DNA of 64,000 nt from Nocardia gamkensis NBRC 108242 (GCF_001612985.1 NZ_BDBM01000003.1:186001-250000); one strand, 5' to 3'. Numbered from the stretch's first letter, positions 36,444 through 46,080 are shown. Notes: generated from the sequence alone by a model not told the origin. Translations and numbers: made by a program.

Positions 36444-37682
36444 CTAAGACTCGCGCAGCACCGAGGCCCCCAGCACGTCGCAGACGAGGAGGGCGGCATG
36501 CAGTTCGGCGATCTTGACGGTCGCTGGCCGGCCCCTGCGCTCTTCGGCACGACGCACCCTTTGCAGGACCGTGTTCCGGTGGATTCCCAACGTGCGTGCT
36601 GCGGTCGCCAGACTCCCCTGCGCGTCGAGCACAGCCAGGAGTGCGGCACGCTCGCCGCGCTCTTTCTCGCCGTCCCGTGCGAGTGCGCCGAGCTGAGCGG
36701 CGACGAAGGCCCTCGCCGCATCCAGGTCGCGCGAGATGGCATCCACCAGCGCGACATCGCTGAACTGGGTGATCGATGGCGCCCCGCGCCCGGACAGTTC
36801 GATGACCCGGCGTGTGCGGAGCGCCTCGAGGTGGGAGGTGCGGAAGCCGGCGGCTCCCGGATGGGGCGAGCCCACCGCGATGTGAACGTTTTCGCGTTCG
36901 CCGGACCAGGTCGCCATGCCCGTGAGCGAAGTCCTCGCCTCCCCCGTGATCGATGCCCATCCCCACACCACGAGTGGGCCGGCCGCCACGACGAGCGAGT
37001 GACCAGCCCCGAGAAACCTGCCAACCTTCCTGGCGAATCCCTCGAGGTCGACGCCGCGGTCGTCGACCCAGCACACGAAACCGATCTGCCGACCGGTGAG
37101 CCGGTGGCCGAGCACACGTTCGGCCCGAGCGATGTCGACACGTTCACCAGCGAGCAGTGCCCGCACGACATCGGCGCGCTCGGCTCGTGCCTGGTTCTGG
37201 CGTCGGTCGAGTTCAGCGACGTACTCAGCAGCCACCAGACTGGAGATGCGGTCGATGTATCGAAATCCGTACCGCTCGAGATCGATGAACGTCCTCAACG
37301 CGACAGCGGGATCGTCGATCCATTCGGTGAGCGATTCGGAAAGCTTTTCGGTGAAGTACTCATGACCCAACCGATAGAACCGCAGCATCACATCCACGCT
37401 GTGCCCCCGTGATGCCATTGCTCGCGCGTGTTCGAGCGCCGTTACCGGCGCCTCCGCAGCCGCGACATCAATCCCATGACGAACCATCGAAAGTACCGCT
37501 TCGAGATTCGACGAGCACGATCCCAACGTCAGGCCGCGAAGCTCGGCATCCCCACCGACCTCCGGTATCCGCTCGACCAAATACCTCAGCATGTCGTCAG
37601 CCAGGCTGGACACATTCGCCAGCAGAGACGCAGCGATATCCCTTCCGACCGCCGCACTGTGAGCCGGCTCTTGGGCGTTCAT
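36444..37682 (-). CDS. PucR-family transcriptional regulator
   Basis: 412 residues. The C-terminal HTH reads LLAVLDAQGSLATAARTLGI, HRNTVLQRVRRAEERRGRP, and is preceded by a GGDEF-like/CdaR middle region (VCWVDDRGVDLEGFARKVGR...). The N-terminal helical region includes VDVMLRFYRLGHEYF, typical of actinobacterial PucR proteins. It lies 135 bp upstream, on the same strand, of the desaturase fusion and is the likely regulator of the following lipid-oxidation genes. It is not closely similar to the PucR protein near 26 kb, and its codon use is the normal high-GC type. Confidence 0.87.
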   Translation of the reverse strand: MNAQEPAHSAAVGRDIAASLLANVSSLADDMLRYLVERIPEVGGDAELRGLTLGSCSSNLEAVLSMVRHGIDVAAAEAPVTALEHARAMASRGHSVDVMLRFYRLGHEYFTEKLSESLTEWIDDPAVALRTFIDLERYGFRYIDRISSLVAAEYVAELDRRQNQARAERADVVRALLAGERVDIARAERVLGHRLTGRQIGFVCWVDDRGVDLEGFARKVGRFLGAGHSLVVAAGPLVVWGWASITGEARTSLTGMATWSGERENVHIAVGSPHPGAAGFRTSHLEALRTRRVIELSGRGAPSITQFSDVALVDAISRDLDAARAFVAAQLGALARDGEKERGERAALLAVLDAQGSLATAARTLGIHRNTVLQRVRRAEERRGRPATVKIAELHAALLVCDVLGASVLRES

Positions 37683-37719
37683 ATCTGCACACTAACCTCG
37701 ACCGACTGCTACAGCCGAC

Positions 37720-38003
37720 CGTTCACGATCGACGCAGCAACGGAGCGTTTCCTCGCAGGAGCCAGTGCCGGCGTTGCGGTGACGGGGCGTCGACTGGATC
37801 GCATCAACGAGGTGGTGAGCCAAATCGAGACGCGCGGCGGTCGCACCGTCGGGATTTCTCTGGATGTCACCGACCACGACGCGACCGTGCACTGCATCGA
37901 CCAGGTGACCGAGGCTCTCTGTCTACCAACGATCCTCGTCGATAACGCGGGAGTACCGGACGCCCAACGCGCACATCGCCGCTATACAAGGACCTGCACA
38001 TGA
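37720..38003 (+). pseudogene. Short-chain dehydrogenase fragment
   Basis: The plus-strand frame reads AGVAVTGRRLDRINEVVSQI, GGRTVGISLDVTD and PTILVDNAGVPD, corresponding to the second strand through the NAG motif of a classical SDR. The N-terminal glycine motif and the Ser-Tyr-Lys catalytic part are missing. Confidence 0.6.
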
Positions 38004-38154
38004 GGTGATCCCTATCCCCTACCAACTCAGCGCCCCCTGACTCCCGACACCACGGCCGAGCTGGCCAGGAGGGGTGTGCCTTGATTGTGCCCACGAACGC
38101 TGGGTCGCCTCGAGGTGGCCTGTCAACGTCGGTCGAATCGTGACCCGGCTTGTT

Positions 38155-38195
38155 CGCTTGGGTTCAAGGGCGGTTTCGAGTCATCGTCGCAACAC
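38155..38195. repeat. IS30 left terminal inverted repeat
   Basis: Outer block cgcttgggttcaag, a 17-bp spacer, then inner block gtcgcaacac. The right end has the same two blocks with only a 5-bp spacer, so this end carries 12 extra bases. Confidence 0.75.
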
Positions 38196-38206
38196 GTGAA
38201 CGGATT

Positions 38207-39394
38207 TCATCCTGCCAGTTCAGACTCGAAGAGTTCTGCTGCGGTTCGCCACCCAAGGACTCTGCGCGGTCGGGTATTGATTCGATGCTCGGCCTGCCGG
38301 AGGTCTTCGACGCTGTGCAGGGACAGATCGGTGGTCTTCGGAAAGTACTGACGCAGGAGCCCGTTCGTGTTCTCGTTGGTGGCGCGCATCCATGGCGATC
38401 CGGGATGAGCGAAGTAGATTCCCTCTGCGAAGAGGTCGGCCAGTAGATCATGGCGGGCCATCTCGGAGCCTTGGTCCCAGGTCAAGGTCAGTCTGGCTTG
38501 CGCGGGGACTGTGGTCAGCATTCCGAGAGCTGCGGCTGCGAAGGCTTCTGCGTTGCGTCCGTCGGGTAGGTGGACCAGCCGCACGAATCGGCTGCGGCGA
38601 TCGACCAACGTGGCGATGGCCGAGCCGTTCCGGGCGCCGACGATGAGATCGCCTTCCCAGTCGCCGATGCGGGTGCGTTGATCGACGATGGTGGGGCGGG
38701 CCTCGATCAGGTTCGACGGGGTGATGAAACGAACCGACCGGACCTCTGCGCGGCGACGCCTGCGTCGCAGGGAGCGCCGAGTCCGCACACGCTTGGTCAA
38801 AGCCCTGGACAACCCGGACTTTTCGGCGTTGTAGAGAGCTTGGTAGATCGTTTCGTGGCTGACATGCCAGCCCGGCTGCGCCGGGTATTCGCGGCGCAGC
38901 CAGACGCTGATCTGCTGGGGGCTCCAGTCCAGTTCCAGCTTGGCCTGGACGACGGCCCGCAACTGAGGATCGGTCAGCAGCCGGCCCGGGCGGCGCCGGC
39001 GAGCACGGTGGGCGGCCCTGGCGTGCGCGAGGTCGGCGTCGTAACGGCCGCGGTCGTGACCGTAGGTGTTGCGGCGTACTTCGCGGCTGACCGTTGAAGC
39101 GGCCCTGCCGAGCCGGCGCGCGACCTCACGGATCGAGAGTCCACGTTCTCGCAGAGTGGCGATGCGTTGACGTTCGAGCAAGCTCAGGTACCGGTCCGAG
39201 CGAACCTCGCCGGAGATCCGCGAGGGAGGTAGTCCGCCGTTCTCCTGCCACCACCGGTAACCGGTTTTGCGACCGATCCCGACGCGCTTCGCTGCCTCGA
39301 CCGGACCGACACCGGAAAGGATCAACTCCCAGTACTGCGCCTCCAACACCAATCGTCGCTTCGCGCCACGCGTCCTAACCACTCGCACACCCAT
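38207..39394 (-). CDS. IS30-family transposase
   Basis: 395 residues, full length. An N-terminal HTH (GVGPVEAAKRVGIGRKTGYR) and a second HTH (LSIREVARRLGRAASTVSRE) precede the DDE core: IGDWEGDLIVGARNG (first Asp), LTWDQGSEMARH (second Asp), and MRATNENTNGLLRQYFPKTT with the Glu. The end WRTAAELF is standard. The Arg-rich linker (RRSLRRRRRR) near the middle is normal for this group. All catalytic residues are present, so the element could still be active. Confidence 0.95.
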   Translation of the reverse strand: MGVRVVRTRGAKRRLVLEAQYWELILSGVGPVEAAKRVGIGRKTGYRWWQENGGLPPSRISGEVRSDRYLSLLERQRIATLRERGLSIREVARRLGRAASTVSREVRRNTYGHDRGRYDADLAHARAAHRARRRRPGRLLTDPQLRAVVQAKLELDWSPQQISVWLRREYPAQPGWHVSHETIYQALYNAEKSGLSRALTKRVRTRRSLRRRRRRAEVRSVRFITPSNLIEARPTIVDQRTRIGDWEGDLIVGARNGSAIATLVDRRSRFVRLVHLPDGRNAEAFAAAALGMLTTVPAQARLTLTWDQGSEMARHDLLADLFAEGIYFAHPGSPWMRATNENTNGLLRQYFPKTTDLSLHSVEDLRQAEHRINTRPRRVLGWRTAAELFESELAG

Positions 39395-39406
39395 CTTCTA
39401 GCAGGA

Positions 39407-39435
39407 GTGTTGCGACAAGATCTTGAACCCAAGCG
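39407..39435. repeat. IS30 right terminal inverted repeat
   Basis: Inner block gtgttgcgac, a 5-bp spacer, and outer block cttgaacccaagcg, complementary to the left end. Confidence 0.75.
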
Positions 39436-39945
39436 GAACCAGAGGGTCAGTATTCAGCCGGACGCGACAACCCTACCGATCACAGGACATCCGCCCTGCT
39501 CCTGCCACCGGCACACCGAGTGCCAACGTCTCCTGAAGTAGGTGACAACCGGCACGACTTCTGTTGCCTGCGAACACGCAGGGTGGCGCGAAGCAACAAA
39601 GGTGCGCTTCAATAGATGTCAGGAGAATCAGCAGAAAGGTCACGAAAAAGAGGTGGCTCCATGCTGTTTCATACCCGTATCGCGGTAGCTGGTGGTTCGT
39701 ACCCGGTATCCGCCTCCACCGTTCCGAGACAAGTCGCGTGCACGGTTGAGCCATTTCCCGCGGTCCAAACCTCTCACCAGCAACTCCAGGCAGACCACAC
39801 CGACGAGCCGGATCCCTGAAGTCTCCGGCTACCGAGCTACAACCCCACCGCACTTCTACAGACGCTACTTTCCACTGACCGAGCATGCGTTCGATGCACC
39901 CATGCGCCGCAATCATCGCTCACGGCACCAAATCAACCATGGCCC
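39436..39945. other. Stretch with no recognisable gene right of the IS30 element
   Basis: About 500 bp. Short open frames exist on both strands, none with a family resemblance or RBS I would trust. It may include the tail of whatever IS30 interrupted. Confidence 0.4.
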
Positions 39946-40848
39946 TCACCCCGCCGCAGCGTGGTACAACTCGCGATGCTCCGCCCACGGACGCGACCGC
40001 TCCTCCGGACTCATCGCCAACAACTCCCGCAACTTCCCCCACGCCACCTCATCGACCGGCGTATACACCTGCATCCACGCATGCGGCACCGACGGCAACG
40101 ACATACTCGTCAAAAACATCTCCAACTCCCCCACCGCCAAATTCCGCACCGCCTTCGTCCGACTCACCGGCACCGCCACATCATTCAACGCCCACAACGA
40201 CGCGAAACTCTCACTCTCCGCACACAACTCCGCAATGAACCCCTCCCACTGCGGATCCCCCAGGTTCTTCGCATACGCACCCCGCAGATACCCCACCATC
40301 CGGCGCAAATCATCCCAATTATGCCGGTAGGCGTTGCAGCACTCCGGAGTCAGAAACACCCGCCGCGCCACATTCCGCTCCCCCGCCACAAACCCCGGAC
40401 ACAACGCCTCATACGAAGAGTTGTGCGCCAACACGTCATACCTGGCACTCAACACCACCCCCGGCAACGGCTCCAAATGATCCAAAATAACCTGCAACTC
40501 CTCCGGCAACGCCGACCCCGAAGACACCGAAGGCACCGTCGGCACATCCGCCAACCGATACAAATGCGCCTTCTCCGCCGCATCCAACGACAACGTCCGC
40601 GCCACCGCATTCAACACCTGAACACTCACATTGATGCTGCGGCCCTGCTCGAGCCACGTGTACCACGTGATCCCTATCCCGGCCAATTGAGCGACTTCTT
40701 CCCGGCGGAGGCCCGGGGTACGTCTGCGCGGTCCAGGCGGTAGTCCTACGTCTTCGGGCGAGATCCGGGCTCGACGGGACTTCAGGAAAGCCCCGAGTTC
40801 GGCACGCCGGGCCTTGCGGACCGCCTGGACGTCGACAACATCGGTCAT
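39946..40848 (-). CDS. XRE-type helix-turn-helix regulator with MmyB-like ligand-binding domain
   Basis: 300 residues. The N-terminal HTH reads LGAFLKSRRARISPEDVGLP, TPGLRREEVAQLAGIGITWY, TWLEQGRSINVS, the typical MmyB/streptomycete XRE pattern. The rest is the MmyB-like sensor: PLPGVVLSARYDVLAHN, RRVFLTPECC, LRGAYAKNLGDPQWEGFI and EVAWGKLRELLAMSPEERSR. Such proteins bind fatty-acyl-like ligands and control neighbouring genes. Codon use changes sharply at about 40635. The HTH part uses C-ending codons like the core genes, whereas the sensor part uses almost only G-ending codons (TTG, GTG, GCG, CCG, ACG). The gene looks like a recombinant of two sources, in frame and without visible damage. 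Confidence 0.9.
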   Translation of the reverse strand: MTDVVDVQAVRKARRAELGAFLKSRRARISPEDVGLPPGPRRRTPGLRREEVAQLAGIGITWYTWLEQGRSINVSVQVLNAVARTLSLDAAEKAHLYRLADVPTVPSVSSGSALPEELQVILDHLEPLPGVVLSARYDVLAHNSSYEALCPGFVAGERNVARRVFLTPECCNAYRHNWDDLRRMVGYLRGAYAKNLGDPQWEGFIAELCAESESFASLWALNDVAVPVSRTKAVRNLAVGELEMFLTSMSLPSVPHAWMQVYTPVDEVAWGKLRELLAMSPEERSRPWAEHRELYHAAAG

Positions 40849-40958
40849 CCTGAGATCCTCCCGTACCGTGCCACAGGTATCCAGGTGCTGGTAATACCAG
40901 TTTCGGAGGCGGGCCGGGCGGCGATGTTCGGTTCGATTTCGCTGGGTACGCCTGTGGA

Positions 40959-42314
40959 GTGGTGCGGCGGAGTGAGGTGCTCGAAGGCGTCACGGCGTTC
41001 CTGGCCACGGCGGTTGCCGGGCTGCTGCTGGTCGTGCCGCTCAGCTTCGGGCGAACCTGCCGTTGTACGCCTTACCAGGTGAACCGGCTGGTCCTCAGCG
41101 TGCCGCGGGAGGCGGCGATCGGGGTGTTGGTCGCTGCGGTCACGGCGGTGGTCGCGGTCAGCCTGGCCCGGCCGCGCACCGCGTGGTGGATCGCGCTGGC
41201 GGGGACGCTGCTGCTGTTCATCACGCACACCCTCGAAGCGCACAGCTCCTCGCCCGACATCCTGACGACCACCGCATACCTCGACGCGATCAGCAGCGGG
41301 ATCCTGCTCGGCGCGACGGGCGTGGCGGTGCTCGGCCGCCGCGTACCGGGGATGGGGTTCGTCGTGGGCGGCGCCGGGTCCTTCGTGGTCATCACGCTCT
41401 CGCAGGCGTCGGGACTGCTGGGCAATCCGCACCGGGCGACGTCCGAACCGCGCGTGTGGTCGGTGTTCGGAACGCAGCCGCTCTGGCTGCTCCCGGCGGT
41501 CGCCGTGCTCATCCTGGCGTGCCAGCTGGTCACCCGGCAGCGGTTCACGCCGGAACCCATCTACCCGGAATTGCCACTCAGCCCCGTCGTCGCCGCGATC
41601 GTGCTGGTGATGACCGAATTGGCCGTCGCGGAGTGGCGCTTCCGCCACGGCGACGGCAGCATCGGGCTCATCGTGACGGCGGTGTGCACCGTGCTGGCCA
41701 CGACCGTCGCCGCGTGGCTGCTGCCGCGCCGGGACGGGATCACGATCTTTCTCGCGGTCGCGCTCAGCGCCACCGGCAGCGCGGTGGGCAGCGGGCCGCG
41801 CCCGGCATGGAGCGTGCCGGTGCTGCTCGGTCTGATCCTGCTGGGCTACCTCGGCGGAATCCGATGGTCGAACCCGCTGGCCGGCGCCGGATTGCTCGCC
41901 GCTGTCGCGTTGCTGGCCGCCGTTGCTCCGGCCGGTGGCATGCGCAACCTCGCCACGGCCGTGCTGGCCGTCGTCGCGGGGTACTGCTGCGCTTACATCC
42001 AACCCCGAACAGCGGGCAGCATCCTGGCGATCGCCATCCTGTGGCGGCCGTCGACCGTGGCGCCCATTCGCACCGAATCATTCGACTGGACGATGGTCTC
42101 GCCGCACCATCTCGGCGACCGGGGCCCCATCACCGTGGTCTCGGGTTCGGCATGGGCCGGGTTCGCCATCGTGGTCGGCTGCGGGATCGGACTCGTACTC
42201 CGTGCTTTCCCCAAAGGCAAAGCGGCTGCGGATCTTCGCGTTCCGGCCGCCGAGGCGGGAGATACCGCCGCTGTAGCGGGGCGGGATGCCGAGAACATCG
42301 GCGACTCGCCATGA
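40959..42314 (+). CDS. Polytopic integral membrane protein of unknown function
   Basis: 451 residues with about a dozen hydrophobic helices (AIGVLVAAVTAVVAVSLA, IALAGTLLLFITHTLE, LLPAVAVLILACQLV, VVAAIVLVMTELAVA, VPVLLGLILLGYLGG, LLAAVALLAAVAPAGG, FAIVVGCGIGLVL). It has weak resemblance to MFS-like nocardial proteins but no signature I can name. GTG start at 40959, divergent from the MmyB-like regulator by 110 bp, which may control it. The hydrophilic C-terminal tail is Ala/Gly-rich. Confidence 0.65.
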   Translation: MVRRSEVLEGVTAFLATAVAGLLLVVPLSFGRTCRCTPYQVNRLVLSVPREAAIGVLVAAVTAVVAVSLARPRTAWWIALAGTLLLFITHTLEAHSSSPDILTTTAYLDAISSGILLGATGVAVLGRRVPGMGFVVGGAGSFVVITLSQASGLLGNPHRATSEPRVWSVFGTQPLWLLPAVAVLILACQLVTRQRFTPEPIYPELPLSPVVAAIVLVMTELAVAEWRFRHGDGSIGLIVTAVCTVLATTVAAWLLPRRDGITIFLAVALSATGSAVGSGPRPAWSVPVLLGLILLGYLGGIRWSNPLAGAGLLAAVALLAAVAPAGGMRNLATAVLAVVAGYCCAYIQPRTAGSILAIAILWRPSTVAPIRTESFDWTMVSPHHLGDRGPITVVSGSAWAGFAIVVGCGIGLVLRAFPKGKAAADLRVPAAEAGDTAAVAGRDAENIGDSP

Positions 42315-42331
42315 GCGCGTGCAATGGAGTT

Positions 42332-42616
42332 CTAAACCGTCGGAGCGATCGAGGCTTGGTGTGGAACCGCTCGACCGAACGGCATCTGGGGAATCGGGGG
42401 TGCGGGCGGGGTGAATCGCAGAATCTCGGGAAAACCCCGAAATCCACCGGGAATGGGGACTTCTACCGGGACATCGGGTGCGCCGCGAAGGGATGGCTGC
42501 GCGATGGCGGGCGCGGCGGCGAGTACTGCGGTGGCGGCGACAACCCCGGCTGTCATGACCTGCCACGAACGATGTGACGGGCGTCGAACAGGTCGAACAT
42601 CGGCTTCGAACGCCAT
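42332..42616 (-). CDS. Small secreted protein, Pro-rich
   Basis: 94 residues from the ATG at 42616, which has GGAGG upstream; the longer frame lacks an RBS. A twin-basic N-terminus, a hydrophobic core (VMTAGVVAATAVLAAAPAIA) and an A-I-A cleavage site before QPSLRG make a clear signal peptide. The mature part of about 50 residues is proline-rich (PPAPPIPQMPF) with no Cys. Function unknown; it converges with the membrane-protein gene. Confidence 0.65.
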   Translation of the reverse strand: MAFEADVRPVRRPSHRSWQVMTAGVVAATAVLAAAPAIAQPSLRGAPDVPVEVPIPGGFRGFPEILRFTPPAPPIPQMPFGRAVPHQASIAPTV

Positions 42617-42818
42617 GCTGCGGTCCTCCGATCTACGTCGGTAGGCCCGGTACGATCCATCCGATGCCACGGGGATGTCACCGAGCCTCGAATTGATTCG
42701 AAACACCACGGTGCTTGGGTCCACTGGATCCGGGACTCATGCTCCCGCACTCGATCGAAGGGCGCGCCTCGGACACTCCCGAACCAAGTAACGAAACAAT
42801 AACGCGGCGCGGGCAGAA

Positions 42819-42841
42819 GCGGCCGGTCGTGAGCCGGCCGC
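42819..42841 (-). terminator. Candidate terminator of the catalase gene
   Basis: GCGGCCGG-tcgtgag-CCGGCCGC, a perfect 8-bp GC-rich stem, about 13 bases beyond the catalase stop on the minus strand. A looser T-rich stretch (ttattgttt) lies about 20 bases further on. Confidence 0.5.
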
Positions 42842-42853
42842 CTGCGGTGTCCG

Positions 42854-44374
42854 TCAGGCTTTGACCTGCGCCGACGAGCGAGCCGGGTTGGCTTGGCCGG
42901 CTGCCTTGGGGTCGCGTTCGTCCTGTTTCGCGCGCACCCCGGCCTCGACCCGGTCGCCGAGGTTCTTGTCGACATTGCGCCAGTACTCGAAGGCGCGTTC
43001 CAGCACCGGTGCGGTGACACCGTTCAGCAGGTGCCCGACGATGTTGTCGACCAGCCGCTGGCGCGCCGCGTCGTCGAGCACGTCGCGGACCAAGGTTCCG
43101 GCCTGACCCCAATCGTCGTCGTCCCGGTGCAGCGTGTAGGCCGAGCGCACGAGGTCGCCGTCGGTGTGCCAGGTCGCCGGCGGACCCGCCGCCGCGGGGT
43201 CGGCATGCGGGCCGCCTTTGGAATTCGGCACGTAGACCGGGTCGCCGGGGTTGTGGTGGCGCAGCGCGCCATCCTTGCTGTACGACCGGACAGTGGTGGC
43301 GTGCGGTGTATTGACCGGCAACTCCTTGTAGTTGACGCCGATGCGGTACCGGTGCGCGTCGGGGTAGGAGAACCAGCGTGCCATCAGCATCTTGTCCGGG
43401 CTCGGGCCGGTGCCCGGCACCGAATTGCTCGGCTCGAATGCCGCCTGTTCGATCTCGGTGTGGTAATCCGCCGGATTGCGGTCGAGGGTCATCTTGCCGA
43501 CGTCGATCAGCGGATAGTCACCGTGCGGCCACACCTTGGTGAGATCGAAGGGGTTGAACCGGTAGTCGCGCGCCTCGTCGAACGGCATGATCTGCATCTT
43601 CAGCGTCCAGCTCGGGAAATCGCCGCCTTCGATCGATTCCCACAGGTCGCGGGTGTGATAGTCGGTGTCCATCGCCGCCATCTGATCACCTTCGTCCTGG
43701 GTGAAGAACTCGATGCCTTGATCGGACTTGAAGTGGTACTTGACCCAGAAGCGTTCGCCCGAGGCGTTCACCCACATATAGGTGTGGCTGGAGTAACCGT
43801 TCATGTGCCGCCACGTGCGCGGGATGCCGCGATCGCCCATCAGCCAGGTCACCTGGTGCGCGGATTCCGGCGACAGCGTCCAGAAGTCCCATTGCATGTC
43901 GTGGTCGCGCAGATTGTTGTCGGCGCGGCGCTTCTGGGAACGGATGAAGTCCTGGAACTTCATCGGATCGCGAACGAAGAAGATCGGCGTGTTGTTGGCG
44001 ACCATGTCGAAGTTGCCCTGCTCGGTATAGAACTTCAGGGCGAACCCGCGCGGATCCCGCCAGGTGTCGGGGCTGCCACGCTCACCGGCGACGGTGGAGA
44101 AGCGGGCCAGCATCTCCGTCTTCTTCCCTGGCTGGAACACCTCGGCCATGGTGTAGGCGCTCACGTCGTTGGTGACCTCGAAGACGCCGAACGCACCGCC
44201 GCCCTTCGCGTGCGGCTGGCGTTCGGGCACGCGTTCCCGATTGAACGCCGCCATCTTCTCGATCAGATACCAGTCCTGCAGCAGGATCGGTCCATCCGGC
44301 CCGACGGTCAGCGAGTGTTCGTCGCTGGGAACCGGGATACCGGCGTCGTCGGTGGTGTGGTTCGGAACAGACAT
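42854..44374 (-). CDS. Monofunctional haem catalase (KatA type)
   Basis: 506 residues. The active-site His is in [16 protein letters not shown], the Asn in [14 protein letters not shown], and the proximal haem Tyr in [14 protein letters not shown]. The distal [21 protein letters not shown] and [20 protein letters not shown] blocks match small-subunit clade 3 catalases. It dismutates hydrogen peroxide in the cytoplasm. The C-terminal 50 residues are of ordinary helical type, with no flavodoxin-like domain. RBS (GGAGAGAG) is visible before the ATG. Confidence 0.95.
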   Translation of the reverse strand: MSVPNHTTDDAGIPVPSDEHSLTVGPDGPILLQDWYLIEKMAAFNRERVPERQPHAKGGGAFGVFEVTNDVSAYTMAEVFQPGKKTEMLARFSTVAGERGSPDTWRDPRGFALKFYTEQGNFDMVANNTPIFFVRDPMKFQDFIRSQKRRADNNLRDHDMQWDFWTLSPESAHQVTWLMGDRGIPRTWRHMNGYSSHTYMWVNASGERFWVKYHFKSDQGIEFFTQDEGDQMAAMDTDYHTRDLWESIEGGDFPSWTLKMQIMPFDEARDYRFNPFDLTKVWPHGDYPLIDVGKMTLDRNPADYHTEIEQAAFEPSNSVPGTGPSPDKMLMARWFSYPDAHRYRIGVNYKELPVNTPHATTVRSYSKDGALRHHNPGDPVYVPNSKGGPHADPAAAGPPATWHTDGDLVRSAYTLHRDDDDWGQAGTLVRDVLDDAARQRLVDNIVGHLLNGVTAPVLERAFEYWRNVDKNLGDRVEAGVRAKQDERDPKAAGQANPARSSAQVKA

Positions 44375-44704
44375 CTCTCTCCTCTCCTACGAGCCGCGGG
44401 CGGAGGGCCGGCGACGGAACCGTCGGGACGAGGGGCGCGAGATCGCGATACCCGGCTGCGAAGTGGCTGCGGCGGTTCGGCCGAAGTTCTCCGATCGGCG
44501 TTACAACCGACCTGCCTGCCGAGGAGCGCGGCCACGACGGGGCCGAATGCCGACCCCATCCCGTCGGTCCTGTCGATCGACTTCCCAGGGGTCCGCTGCT
44601 CAAACCGCTGCCGACCGGGGCGGCCGCGCGCGAGAAGGGCGGCGAAACGGCGTGCGATGCGGGCTGACCGGAATTCCGCCGCGCGTTGGGTAGATTCCCC
44701 CGCG
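44375..44704. other. Divergent promoter region between catalase and MaoC-type genes
   Basis: 330 bp with no gene. It must hold both the catalase promoter (minus strand) and that of the MaoC-like gene (plus strand). I could not single out convincing -35/-10 boxes or an operator. Confidence 0.4.
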
Positions 44705-45754
44705 ATGTCCAGACTCCCTACCCCATCCGGTGCGAACGACGTGACCGATGCCGCGCTTCCCGCCTCGATGGTCGGGCGCCGGTATCGCAGCAGCGATTAC
44801 TACGAAGTCGGGCGCGAGAAGATCCGTGAGTACGCCCGCGCGGTGCGCAACCACCACCCCGCGCATCGGTCGGAGGAGGCGGCGGCGGATCTCGGCTACG
44901 ACCGCCTGCTCGCTCCCCCGACCTTCGGCGCGGTGCCGGGGTACCTCGCCTACGCCGAAGCGTTCGAGACGATCCTGCCCGGCTACGACCTGAGCCGGAC
45001 CATCCAGACCGATCAGATGATCGAATTCCACCGCCCGCTCCAGGCCGGCGACCGGATCGACTTCGAGATGTGCCTGGACTCGTTCCGGCACGCGTTCGGC
45101 GGCGACCTCATCGGCCTGCGTCAGACCATTCTGGATCAGGACGACCGGCCTGTCGTCACGTCCCGCACCAGTTTGGTCGGGCGAGCCGACGAGGCTCTTC
45201 CGACGTGGTTCGACGCGGTCGTGATGCACGGCGCCCGCCCGGAGGCACGGAAACAGCGCCGCGCATCCCACCCGCGATATGTCGGCGACGGCAGCGAGCC
45301 CGTACGCCGGACGCCGCCCGCACCCGCCGGTCCCCATGTCCGGCCCTTCGGCACCGTGAGCCTCGGAGCCGAGCTGCCGCCGCGCGCCCTCACGGTCACC
45401 CGGGGCGATCTGGTCAACTACGCCGGAGTCGCGGGAGATCCGAATCCCATCCATTGGAGCACCGCGGCCGCCGCGCTGATGGGGCTGGAGACCGTCGTCG
45501 CGCAGGGCATGTTCACCATCGGGCTCAGTGTGGACTTGCTCACCTCCTGGCTGGGCGACCCCGGCGCACTGCGCTCCTACAACGTGCGCCTGACCAATCC
45601 CGTCCACGTCGGCGTGACCGGCGGCCGGATCGAGTTCGCGGGCCGGGTGAAACACCTGGACGCGGACACCCGTACCGCCACCATCGCGATCACCGCCGAG
45701 CACGACGGACGCAAGATCTTCGGTCGCGCGACGGCCGAGGTCGTCCTCGCGTGA
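44705..45754 (+). CDS. MaoC-family dehydratase with fused double hot dog (HadA/HadB-like)
   Basis: 349 residues from the ATG at 44705. The N-terminal half (MVGRRYRSSDYYEVGREKIREYARAV, APPTFGAVPGYLAY) resembles the substrate-binding FAS1-N/HadA-type hot dog. The C-terminal half carries the hydratase-2 motif YAGVAGDPNPIHWS (D-x4-H), followed by VVAQGMFTIGLSVDLLTSWL. Such fusions hydrate or dehydrate 3-hydroxyacyl-CoA/ACP in fatty or mycolic acid metabolism. The frame stays open far upstream antisense to the catalase, but only this start has proper context. Confidence 0.88.
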   Translation: MSRLPTPSGANDVTDAALPASMVGRRYRSSDYYEVGREKIREYARAVRNHHPAHRSEEAAADLGYDRLLAPPTFGAVPGYLAYAEAFETILPGYDLSRTIQTDQMIEFHRPLQAGDRIDFEMCLDSFRHAFGGDLIGLRQTILDQDDRPVVTSRTSLVGRADEALPTWFDAVVMHGARPEARKQRRASHPRYVGDGSEPVRRTPPAPAGPHVRPFGTVSLGAELPPRALTVTRGDLVNYAGVAGDPNPIHWSTAAAALMGLETVVAQGMFTIGLSVDLLTSWLGDPGALRSYNVRLTNPVHVGVTGGRIEFAGRVKHLDADTRTATIAITAEHDGRKIFGRATAEVVLA

Positions 45755-45915
45755 CCGCACGCCCCGTCCGCGCCGCCGGAATCGATGGGTTTGGCCCGGA
45801 GCAGCCGGGGCACGTTGGAGGCGGAGCGCGCGCCCGCCGGTGTCGGCGACGCGAACTCGGCACCCGATCGAGCGGGCAACCGGCCCGCTCGCACCCGAAA
45901 GGACCGGTATCTGTC

Positions 45916-46080
45916 GTGGTTGTGCTTCTTGCTGTGATCGGCTCGGCCTCCCTTGCCGTCATCGCGGTTCATGCCACGGTCGTCGCCCGCAGCTTGGCGG
46001 AGCTCCGTTCCCCGCGCCGCGATGGCGCGGTCCGGGAGGCCGAGCGGGACACCGCGCGGCTCACCGGCACCACGGTCTGA
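45916..46080 (+). CDS. Small single-span membrane protein
   Basis: 54 residues from a GTG at 45916: VVVLLAVIGSASLAVIAVHA followed by TVVARSLAELRSPRRDGAVR and a charged tail. One N-terminal helix and a cytoplasmic charged tail; AAAGGA lies about 12 bases upstream. No family recognised. Weak, since it is short. Confidence 0.4.
   Translation: MVVLLAVIGSASLAVIAVHATVVARSLAELRSPRRDGAVREAERDTARLTGTTV

Larger units (their letters stand above)
38155..39435. mobile_element. Complete IS30-family insertion sequence
   Basis: About 1.28 kb, bounded by a perfect 14-bp inverted repeat (cgcttgggttcaag at 38155-38168 and its complement at 39422-39435) and an inner 10-bp inverted repeat (38186-38195 and 39407-39416). 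It contains one intact IS30 transposase. This is the only undamaged element in the window and separates the lipid-oxidation block from the core-like block. Confidence 0.85.

Noticed and set aside
41063..42577. 504-codon plus-strand frame overlapping the membrane protein
   Set aside because: Its translation is Arg/Gly/His-rich with no hydrophobic pattern, the usual shadow frame of a GC-rich gene.
42893..44704. Very long plus-strand open frame antisense to the catalase, continuous with the MaoC-like gene (953 codons)
   Set aside because: It is the mirror of the catalase coding frame in high-GC DNA; the MaoC family similarity begins at the ATG at 44705 and the catalase motifs on the other strand are unmistakable.
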